Source: JALOAD01 sp023228995 [NCBI: Candidatus Muiribacterium halophilum] (GTDB lineage Bacteria > Muiribacteriota > Muiribacteriia > Muiribacteriales). From it: a stretch of DNA of 23,337 nucleotides. Under the pieces are notes generated by a model that saw only the letters and a program-made list of their open reading frames with translations, did not search any database and was not told the DNA's origin. The stretch is taken from assembly GCA_023228995.1 (NCBI GenBank), contig JALOAD010000050.1:1-23337 (forward strand). Reading direction: 5' to 3'. The translations under genes and the position numbers were made by a program. This document shows positions 7,405-13,831 of the stretch, in pieces. Every line of letters starts with the position of its first letter. The first letter of the stretch is position 1.

Positions 7405-8615
7405 ATCTCACTTCCTTTTTCCATAAGTTTAGGAAGTTCTTCTTCAAGAACTGGAAGTATTTTATTAACATCTCCAACAATGCCTAAATCTGCAATTTTT
7501 AATATTGGAGCTGAAAAATCTTTATTTATAGCAATTATATAACTGGAATTTTCCATTCCAGCAGTATGTTGAATAGCTCCTGATATTCCAAGTGCAATAT
7601 AAAGTTCTGGACGAACAGTTTTACCAGTCTGACCAACCTGTCTTTCTGATGCAGCCCAGCCATCTTCTATTGCTGCTCTTGAAGCTCCAACTTCACCACC
7701 TATTTTTTCAGCAAGAGAATATAATTTTTCAAAATTATCCTTACTACCCATACCTCTTCCGCCAGAAATAATAATTCGAGCATCTTCAAGGTTTACATTA
7801 TGTTTTATTTCTTTAACTGATTCAATTATCTTTACAGCATTAATATAATGTGCAAAATCAATGTCATTAACTTTAACCATTTCAATTTTATTAGGATTTT
7901 CAACTTCCTCAAGTTTCATTACTCCAGGTCTTACAGTTGACATCTGAGGTCTATGATCAGGACACATTATAGTAGCCATGATATTTCCGCCAAAAGCAGG
8001 TCTTGTTTGTAAAATAAGTTTTGTTTCGTCACAAATTTCTAAAGCTGTACAATCTGCTGTTAATCCTGTTAATAATTTATTTGCTACTCTTGGAGCAAGA
8101 TCTCTACCCATGTGTGTAGCACCAAAAAGTACTATTTCAGGCTTGTATTTTTTTACAAGCTCGGTAACAATATGCGTTCCAACAAGTGTTTCATAAGTTG
8201 CAAGTCTTTGGTCTTCAACAACATAAACACCATCTGCACCATATTTTGCAAGATTTTCTGACATTTCTGTAATTTTATCGCCAAAAGAAACAACCCAAAC
8301 TTTTGAATTTGTTTTTTGGGAAAGTCTTTTTGCAGTACTTATCAATTCAAGTGATACATTTTTAATTTTTCCATCTAAAAATTCTGCTATAACCCATATA
8401 TTTTTGTAACATGAAAAATCTTTTTCCACATCTTTATCTTTGCCTGTAGTATGAATAGCATTAACAGGACAAACTTCAAGACATGCTCCACATGTAGTAC
8501 ATTTTTCTTCATTTATAAAAGCTTTCTTTTCAGAAAAATCTATTGCATTAAATGGACAGTGTGAAATACATTTTTTACAACCAATACACTCATCCTTTGT
8601 AATAAAAACTTTCAC
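7401..8615 (-). CDS. etfA: Electron-transfer flavoprotein alpha subunit with N-terminal 2x[4Fe-4S] ferredoxin domain
   Basis: 404 residues starting at GTG, with a GGGGGG ribosome site 5 bp upstream. Residues 1-55 hold two ferredoxin motifs: C10-x2-C13-x2-C16-x3-C20-P and C39-x2-C42-x2-C45-x3-C49-P. Residues about 70-265 are the nucleotide-binding-like Etf domain. Residues about 280-400 are the FAD domain, with GGRGMGSKDNF, GASRAAIEDGW, ERQVGQTGKTV and ISGAIQHTAGM. The same fusion is known in CarE of the Acetobacterium caffeyl-CoA reductase-Etf complex. It should pass electrons between an EtfB partner, its Fe-S clusters and the adjacent acyl-CoA dehydrogenase. EtfB, normally adjacent, is absent from the window. 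Confidence 0.93.
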   Translation of the reverse strand: MKVFITKDECIGCKKCISHCPFNAIDFSEKKAFINEEKCTTCGACLEVCPVNAIHTTGKDKDVEKDFSCYKNIWVIAEFLDGKIKNVSLELISTAKRLSQKTNSKVWVVSFGDKITEMSENLAKYGADGVYVVEDQRLATYETLVGTHIVTELVKKYKPEIVLFGATHMGRDLAPRVANKLLTGLTADCTALEICDETKLILQTRPAFGGNIMATIMCPDHRPQMSTVRPGVMKLEEVENPNKIEMVKVNDIDFAHYINAVKIIESVKEIKHNVNLEDARIIISGGRGMGSKDNFEKLYSLAEKIGGEVGASRAAIEDGWAASERQVGQTGKTVRPELYIALGISGAIQHTAGMENSSYIIAINKDFSAPILKIADLGIVGDVNKILPVLEEELPKLMEKGSEI

Positions 8616-8627
8616 CAGAGCCCCCCT

Positions 8628-9776
8628 TTATATTCCTTTTAATAAATTTGTTGCGATTACTAATCTTTGTATTTCAGAAGTTCCTTCATATATTTGTGTA
8701 ATTTTGGAATCTCTAAAAAATCTTTCGATTGGATAATCTTTCATATAACCATAACCACCATGAATCTGAATTGCTTGAGTTGCAGCTTTTTCACAAAGTT
8801 CAGATGCATATAGTTTAGCTTGAGCAGCTTCTGTACTATATGGCATGTCATTTTGTTTAAGCCATGCTGATTTATAAGTTAAAAGTCTTGCTGCTTCTGT
8901 TTCTGTATAAATATCTGCAAGCATCCATTGTATTGACTGAAATCTTGAAATAGTGCTTCCAAACTGTTTTCTTTCTTTAGCATATTTAACCGCAGCATCC
9001 AGAGAACCTTGTGCAATTCCCAATGCCTGAGCTGCAATACCAATTCTTCCACCATCAAGAGTGTTCATAGCTATTTCAAAGCCTTGACCAACTTCTCCAA
9101 GAAGATTATCTTTAGGTATAGTACAGTCCTGCATAACAAGTTCTGCTGTTCCTGAAGCTCTTATGCCCATTTTATTTTCTTTAACACCAACTGAGAAACC
9201 AGGAGAAGTTTTTTCAACTATAAAAGCACACATTCTTCCACGTTTTCCTCTTTTAGTGACTAATTTTGCGAACATAATAATAGTATCAGCTACATCTCCA
9301 CCTGATATAAAAATCTTATTACCATTAAGTATATAATGATCGCCTTTATCTTCAGCAGTAGTCTGCTGATTAAAAGCATCTGATCCAGCTTCTGGTTCTG
9401 TAAGTCCAAAAGCTCCTAAAGTATCACCTTTAGCCATAGGTAAAAGATATTTCATTTTTTGTTCATGAGTTCCATATTGATGTAATGGCCATGCAGCAAG
9501 AGAATTAACAGCTGCTATTATTCCACCGGTTGAAGCACAAGCTTTCGAAATTTCTTCAATTGCAATAACATAAGTAATATAATCAGCTCCAGCTCCTCCA
9601 TATTCTTTAGGAACAGTTATTCCAAAAAGTCCCATTTTTGCCATTTTTTTGACAGTTTCCCATGGAAACCTTGAATTTTCATCGATTTCTGTAGCAATTG
9701 GTTCAACTTCATTTTTAGCAAATTCCCTAATTACTTTTTTAAACATCTTCTGTTCGGGAGTATAGCCAAATTCCAT
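8628..9776 (-). CDS. Acyl-CoA dehydrogenase (short-chain / butyryl-CoA type)
   Basis: 382 residues, full length for the FAD-dependent family. Visible signatures: FGLTEPEAGSDA (substrate/FAD binding), KIFISGG, GIRASGTAEL, the FAD-contacting segments RKQFG and QIHGGYGYMKDYP, and the catalytic base E364 in QIYEGTSEIQR, as in butyryl-CoA dehydrogenase. It interconverts acyl-CoA and trans-2-enoyl-CoA with an Etf, and the next gene encodes EtfA. Two ATGs are in tandem. The second (9776) has better spacing from AGGAGG and shares one base with the plsX stop, so it is preferred; the other adds one Met. Its place between plsX and fabD is unusual, because fabH often follows plsX. Family certain; chain length and direction not determined. 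Confidence 0.93.
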   Translation of the reverse strand: MEFGYTPEQKMFKKVIREFAKNEVEPIATEIDENSRFPWETVKKMAKMGLFGITVPKEYGGAGADYITYVIAIEEISKACASTGGIIAAVNSLAAWPLHQYGTHEQKMKYLLPMAKGDTLGAFGLTEPEAGSDAFNQQTTAEDKGDHYILNGNKIFISGGDVADTIIMFAKLVTKRGKRGRMCAFIVEKTSPGFSVGVKENKMGIRASGTAELVMQDCTIPKDNLLGEVGQGFEIAMNTLDGGRIGIAAQALGIAQGSLDAAVKYAKERKQFGSTISRFQSIQWMLADIYTETEAARLLTYKSAWLKQNDMPYSTEAAQAKLYASELCEKAATQAIQIHGGYGYMKDYPIERFFRDSKITQIYEGTSEIQRLVIATNLLKGI

Positions 9777-10759
9777 CATTCCTCCTCATTATTACAGTTA
9801 GATTTTTTATTATTGAATTCATCAATTCTAATCTTAACTTTATCAAGCATTTTATTTTGTGCAAGTACTGAAGCAAACTTTATAGCACTCGATATAGCTT
9901 TTGCTTTTGAAACTCCATGGGTTATAACAACCTGCCCATTAACCCCAAGAAGCATAGCACCGCCATATTCCTGATAATCTAATTTAGCTTTCAGTTTTTC
10001 TACATATTCGACAGGTATTTTAGATTGCAACATAGCACCTAAAGCAAGATAAGAAATACCTTCCATAGATTTAAGAACAATATTTCCTGTAAAACCGTCA
10101 CATACAACAACATCTGCCTCATCTTCAAGAACTAAAGTATTTGGCTCAATATTTCCTGCAAAATTGATTTGTTCGTTATTTGAGAATTTTTCATATACAT
10201 CACCGTAAAACTTATTACCTTTGCTTTTTTCGCTACCAATGTTCAATAAGCCAATTCTTGGTTTAGCTTTTTCAAGCAATAATTCTGCATATACTGAACC
10301 TAGTACCGCAAAATGTTCCATGTGACCAACTCTGCAATCAGAATTAGCACCAACATCCAATAAAACTGTAGGAGATTTGATTCCAGGAAGAATTACAGCT
10401 ATTGCAGGTCTTTCAACCCCTTTAACTCTTCCAAGTCTCAAAAAAGCTTCAGCCACAACTTTTCCAGTATTAGCTGCTGATAAAAAAACACTATTATTGT
10501 ATTTTTTTGTAAGCTCAATACCTTCACTTATAGAAGTGACAGACTTTCTTTTAATCTTGTATTCATCTTCTTTTTCATGTTTAATATCATGAAATATAAG
10601 ATTATCTGATTCCCAAAGATATGGTTTAGCTTTAGTCATATCTCCGACCAGTACAAACTTTACACCCTCAGTTTCTTTTTCAGCTATTTGAATGCCTTTA
10701 AGAATTTCGGAGGGAGCATAATCTCCCCCCATTATATCAATTATTATGTGTTTTTCCAT
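9776..10759 (-). CDS. plsX: Phosphate acyltransferase PlsX
   Basis: 327 residues, usual size. PlsX makes acyl-phosphate from acyl-ACP and phosphate for PlsY, the first step of phospholipid synthesis, on the inner face of the membrane. Family motifs are the start DIMGGDYAPSEILKG, LLDVGANSDC, and DGFTGNIVLKSMEG. The ATG overlaps the rpmF stop by one base (TAATG), with AAGGA upstream, giving the widespread rpmF-plsX pair. In many bacteria fabH comes next; here an acyl-CoA dehydrogenase gene does. Confidence 0.96.
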   Translation of the reverse strand: MEKHIIIDIMGGDYAPSEILKGIQIAEKETEGVKFVLVGDMTKAKPYLWESDNLIFHDIKHEKEDEYKIKRKSVTSISEGIELTKKYNNSVFLSAANTGKVVAEAFLRLGRVKGVERPAIAVILPGIKSPTVLLDVGANSDCRVGHMEHFAVLGSVYAELLLEKAKPRIGLLNIGSEKSKGNKFYGDVYEKFSNNEQINFAGNIEPNTLVLEDEADVVVCDGFTGNIVLKSMEGISYLALGAMLQSKIPVEYVEKLKAKLDYQEYGGAMLLGVNGQVVITHGVSKAKAISSAIKFASVLAQNKMLDKVKIRIDEFNNKKSNCNNEEE

Positions 10760-10947
10760 TATTCCTTAACTTTGATTACTGAGTTCCCCTTGTAATTACC
10801 ACAAGCCTTGCATACTCTATGAGGCAGCACAGGCTGTCCACAGTCAGGGTTGGAACACTTAGCAAAGTTAGCAGGAATATAGGCTTTCCAGTTTGCTTTT
10901 CTTTTGTCTCTTCTACTCTTCGAATGTCTACTCACTGGATTTGGCAT
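10759..10947 (-). CDS. rpmF: Large-subunit ribosomal protein bL32
   Basis: 62 residues. It starts MPNPVSRHSKSRRDKRKANW, the conserved basic L32 N-terminus, followed by a zinc-ribbon: C31-x4-C36 and C46-x2-C49. This is therefore the zinc-binding (C+) form of L32. An AGGAGG site precedes the ATG. The neighbouring gene on the 5' side is ackA, 51 bp away. The DUF177/YceD gene that often precedes rpmF is absent here. Confidence 0.97.
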   Translation of the reverse strand: MPNPVSRHSKSRRDKRKANWKAYIPANFAKCSNPDCGQPVLPHRVCKACGNYKGNSVIKVKE

Positions 10948-10998
10948 AAATTTCCTCCTGCATATAAAATGTCTATTTAGTATAAATTCCAGTCATTG

Positions 10999-12198
10999 CT
11001 ATGTCAAGTTTTTTATTATTCTTTCTGTTTCAGAAGCTATTACAAATTCTTCATCAGTTGGTAAAACAAGCACTTTCACTTTAGAACCTTCGCCTGAAAT
11101 ATCTCCAGATTTACCTCTAATAGTATTGTCATTTTTATTTTTATCATATACAATGCCAAGATATTCCATATCTTTAAGAGTATTTTCCCTTAAGGTAAAA
11201 TCATTTTCTCCGACTCCACCCGTCCAAACTATTGCATCTACTCCATTCATAACAGCAGCATAAGCTCCAATATATTTTTTCATTCTGTGAGCCATAAGTT
11301 TATAGGTAAGAATACATCTTTCATCACCTTTCAAATATCCTTCTTCAATTTCTCTAAGATCATTAGATATCTGTGATATACCCTCAACGCCACTTTTATT
11401 ATTAAGCATTTCCATAACTTGTTTTTCACCATATCCGCAATATTCCTGAAGATATCCAATAATAGCAGGATCTATATCACCACATCTTGTTCCCATTACA
11501 AGACCTTCAAGCGGAGTAAATCCCATTGAAGTATCAACCGATTTACCATATTTTATTGCAGTTATAGAACTTCCATTACCACAATGACATGTTATAATTT
11601 TAAGTTTTTTAATATCTTTTCCTAAAAACTTAGCTGCTTGTTCTGCAACAAACCAGTGGGAAGTACCATGAAAACCATATCTTCTTATTTTGTTATTTTC
11701 ATATAACTCATAAGGTAATGCATAAAGATATGCATGAGGTTCCATTGTTTGATGAAAAGCAGTATCAAAACAACCCGCTTGTTTAATACCAGGTAGAAGT
11801 TTTTCACACGCTTCCACACCTTTGATATTATGAGGATTGTGTAAAGGTGCAAGTGAAGTGCAATCTCTCATTGCTTCAAGAACATCACTATCTATAAATA
11901 CTGATTCAGCAAATTTTTCTCCACCATGAACAAGTCTATGACCAATTGCATCAATTTCTTTAAGATCAGATATACAACCATATTCTTTATTGGTGAGAGC
12001 TTCAACTATAATTCCAATACCATCAGTATGGTTTTTAATTGAAGTTATATTTTTTTTATCACCTTTTTCACTCTTATACTTAAAGATAGCATCTTCTTTA
12101 CCAATCCTTTCAACTATACCTTTAGCTACAACACCATCTGCATTTCTAAACTGATACTTTATAGACGATGAACCGCAATTTAAAACAAGTATTTTCAT
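10999..12198 (-). CDS. ackA: Acetate kinase
   Basis: 399 residues from the ATG behind GGAGTG; an open frame 33 bp longer has no support, because the protein family begins MKILVLNCGSSS. It transfers phosphate between ATP and acetate, and in fermentation runs from acetyl-phosphate to yield ATP. ASKHA-family motifs are present: N7 in LNCGSSSIKY, GHRLVHGG with R88 and H91, D145 in FDTAFHQ, YGFHGTSH with H177, CHCGNGSSI, GLVMGTRCGDIDP and the ATP motif WTGGVGEND. No pta gene adjoins it. The link to rpmF-plsX suggests co-regulation of energy, translation and lipid synthesis; ackA-rpmF-plsX proximity is seen in other anaerobes. Confidence 0.97.
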   Translation of the reverse strand: MKILVLNCGSSSIKYQFRNADGVVAKGIVERIGKEDAIFKYKSEKGDKKNITSIKNHTDGIGIIVEALTNKEYGCISDLKEIDAIGHRLVHGGEKFAESVFIDSDVLEAMRDCTSLAPLHNPHNIKGVEACEKLLPGIKQAGCFDTAFHQTMEPHAYLYALPYELYENNKIRRYGFHGTSHWFVAEQAAKFLGKDIKKLKIITCHCGNGSSITAIKYGKSVDTSMGFTPLEGLVMGTRCGDIDPAIIGYLQEYCGYGEKQVMEMLNNKSGVEGISQISNDLREIEEGYLKGDERCILTYKLMAHRMKKYIGAYAAVMNGVDAIVWTGGVGENDFTLRENTLKDMEYLGIVYDKNKNDNTIRGKSGDISGEGSKVKVLVLPTDEEFVIASETERIIKNLT

Positions 12199-12235
12199 TT
12201 TACACTCCTTTTTTTTATAAAAATCTTCCATAAAT

Positions 12236-13096
12236 CTATTGACTAATAGAATTTAACTCTCTTCCACATAATCCACAAAAATTCTGACTTTCAGGAAATT
12301 CTTTTTTACAAACTTCACAATATTTCTTTTTTGTTTGATTTTCAAGTATATTATTTAGACATATTGTTGCATTTTCAGCTATTTTTTTATTAAAACTAAC
12401 TGTTAGCTTACGAATTTCAGGTATTATCTCTTTAGTACCAATATTTGAAAAAACTTCCATAAGTTTTATAATCAATCTTTCATTTTTAGTTGTTCTAAAA
12501 ATATTAACGAGAAGTTCAAAAGTCTTATTATCATTTATTTGCCATAAAGTATGAATTACACTTTCATTTACAAATACATCGCTACCAGATGAAAGCTTTT
12601 CAAATACTTTAAGCATTCTTTTATCACCAAAAGAATATAAAGCTTTAGCAGCACTTATTTTAACTCTTGGACTTGAATCTTTGAGTAAATATGCAATCTC
12701 AGGTATTGTATTTTTCAAACCCATACTCTCTAGTGTTTCAACTGCATTTGCCCTAACTCTATGATCACTATCTTTAAGACATTTTACAATATAATTAATA
12801 TATTCTGCTCGTTTTTCAACTGTTAACACTCTAAGAAGCGTTGCTCTAATGTATTCATCTGAAGATTCTTTAAGAATATTAAAAATGTCAAATATTATTT
12901 CTTTATCAGCAGATTTTCTAACTGTTTCAAGAATCTTTATAATAATAAAAATATTATTTTCAATTTCAAGTTTTTTTATTATTTCATCTTTAACAACCCC
13001 GATATGTTCGGGATTATTCTCAAAATAAAACAAAGTTTCAAAAACTTTATCTTGCTCTTTAGAAAAAAGATCTTTTTTTAACTGTTCTTCATTCAT
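12236..13096 (-). CDS. HEAT-repeat protein with C-terminal zinc ribbon, unknown function
   Basis: 286 residues. Residues about 1-250 are paired amphipathic helices of the HEAT type, clearest at 100-160, where DSDHRVRANAVETL and DSSPRVKISAAKALYSFG fit the D-x3-VR-x2-A-x2-AL consensus. The last 30 residues carry C260-x2-C263 and C274-x2-C277, a rubredoxin-like zinc ribbon. There is no signal peptide. It is probably a cytoplasmic protein-binding scaffold. It opens the operon 37 bp before ackA, with AAGGA ahead of the ATG. Some HEAT proteins act as phycobilin lyases, but nothing here supports that activity. Confidence 0.8.
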   Translation of the reverse strand: MNEEQLKKDLFSKEQDKVFETLFYFENNPEHIGVVKDEIIKKLEIENNIFIIIKILETVRKSADKEIIFDIFNILKESSDEYIRATLLRVLTVEKRAEYINYIVKCLKDSDHRVRANAVETLESMGLKNTIPEIAYLLKDSSPRVKISAAKALYSFGDKRMLKVFEKLSSGSDVFVNESVIHTLWQINDNKTFELLVNIFRTTKNERLIIKLMEVFSNIGTKEIIPEIRKLTVSFNKKIAENATICLNNILENQTKKKYCEVCKKEFPESQNFCGLCGRELNSISQ

Positions 13097-13213
13097 AATA
13101 TTTTTCCTTATGCCGAAAATATTGAAATTGAGAAAAAACTAACATACCTGTATTAACTGTTAAAAGTTATATAAATTAGCTTTTTCAATATACTATACTT
13201 TGGAGTTGTTTAT

Positions 13214-13327
13214 ATGATAATAAAAATTCTTAATAATGGCAAAATTAAATTAAATGAAAAAACATTTAAAAATGATGATTACCTTGGTATAGTGGATAAA
13301 ATAAAAAAAGAACTAAGAAAAGTATAG
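13214..13327 (+). CDS. Possible 37-residue small protein
   Basis: A plus-strand ATG with GGAG 8 bp upstream (13202-13205) opens a 37-codon frame, rich in Lys and Ile and ending KKELRKV. The TAG stop falls in the first unit of the 11-bp repeat array. It is the only plus-strand frame with a plausible ribosome site. No homologue is recognised. It may be a small gene, the remnant of a longer gene destroyed by the repeats, or chance. A TATACT at 13194 is too close to the SD to be its -10. Confidence 0.3.
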   Translation: MIIKILNNGKIKLNEKTFKNDDYLGIVDKIKKELRKV

Positions 13328-13408
13328 AAATAGTATAAGAACAGTATAAGAACAGTATAAGAACAGTATGTGAAGCGTATAGAAACAGTACAGAAGCGGT
13401 ACAAAAGT
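13321..13408. repeat. Array of eight degenerate 11-bp tandem repeats
   Basis: Eight consecutive 11-bp units. Units 2-4 are identical (AGTATAAGAAC); the others vary at up to five positions while keeping the GTA core at a constant phase. Eleven is not a multiple of three, so the array is non-coding. The period is close to one helical turn, which would place each core on the same face of the DNA. Confidence 0.9.
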
Positions 13409-13469
13409 ATAAAATCAATTTGGCGTTACCTAGTTTTACTTGTAAAAATACATCGTGAGCATAGCGAAC

Positions 13470-13492
13470 AAAAATGTTCACCGAACATTTTT
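13470..13492. terminator. Perfect hairpin, possible bidirectional terminator
   Basis: Perfect 10-bp arms AAAAATGTTC / GAACATTTTT with a 3-nt loop ACC. Both strands end the stem in a run of five T. An additional GAACA at 13466-13470 can pair with the same TGTTC (13475-13479), so two exclusive foldings are possible. The GC content of the stem is low, so termination strength is doubtful. Confidence 0.5.
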
Positions 13493-13550
13493 ATATGAAG
13501 TGGATTTAGTGTTTTCCTATTTTACTGTATTAACTCCCTAACTCTAATAA

Positions 13551-13798
13551 CTCTTTAACCATTTCACTCTTTCACTCTTTCACTCTTTCACTCTTTCACT
13601 CTTTCACCATTTCACTCTTTCACTCTTTCACCATTTCACTCTTTCACTCTTTCACCATTTCACTCTTTCACTCTTTCACTCTTTCACCATTTCACTCTTT
13701 CACTCTTTCACTCTTTCACCATTTCACTCTTTCACTCTTTCACTCTTTCACTCTTTCACTCTTTCACTCTTTCACTCTTTCACCATTTCACTATTTCA
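13551..13798. repeat. Array of 31 eight-bp tandem repeats with two main unit types
   Basis: A continuous run of 31 units of 8 bp. Twenty-two are CTCTTTCA (A) and seven CCATTTCA (B); the first unit is CTCTTTAA and the last CTATTTCA. After unit 1 the order is B A5 B A2 B A2 B A3 B A3 B A7 B, then the final variant. The two types differ at two adjacent positions and no other substitutions occur inside. The lower strand is purine-rich (TGAAAGAG). Eight is not a multiple of three, so it is non-coding; a length-variable microsatellite is likely. It lies just after the 645-residue HEAT gene. Confidence 0.95.
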
Positions 13799-13831
13799 AA
13801 AATTTCTTTGATATTACCATGTTTTTATTTT

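Larger units (their letters stand above)
13097..13831. other. 735-bp gap between two HEAT-repeat genes, rich in repeats
   Basis: No minus-strand gene is credible here. From left to right it holds an AT-rich leader region for the lipid operon (no convincing -35/-10 pair found), a possible 37-codon plus-strand gene, an 11-bp tandem array, a short hairpin TTTTAC-TT-GTAAAA (13434-13447), overlapping GAACA/TGTTC hairpins, and an 8-bp tandem array that stops 33 bp from the 3' end of the next HEAT gene. Its texture differs sharply from the rest of the window. Confidence 0.8.

Noticed and set aside
10904-11263. 119-codon plus-strand open frame across rpmF/ackA
   Set aside because: It covers two certain genes on the other strand and has no SD or recognisable domain.
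12199-12231. Upstream start for acetate kinase
   Set aside because: The extra residues overlap the SD and A-run; the family begins at MKILVLNCG.
13097-13220. A specific promoter for the lipid operon
   Set aside because: Several AT-rich hexamers were tried (for example TTGAAA with TATAAC), but none had acceptable 16-18 bp spacing.
13266-13481. 71-codon minus-strand open frame beginning MNIFVRYAHD
   Set aside because: It starts at GTG inside the hairpin and then runs through the 11-bp array, which explains its repetitive LFLY/ILF composition. No ribosome site is convincing.
13551-13798. CRISPR array
   Set aside because: Units are 8 bp and directly tandem, with no spacers and no cas genes.
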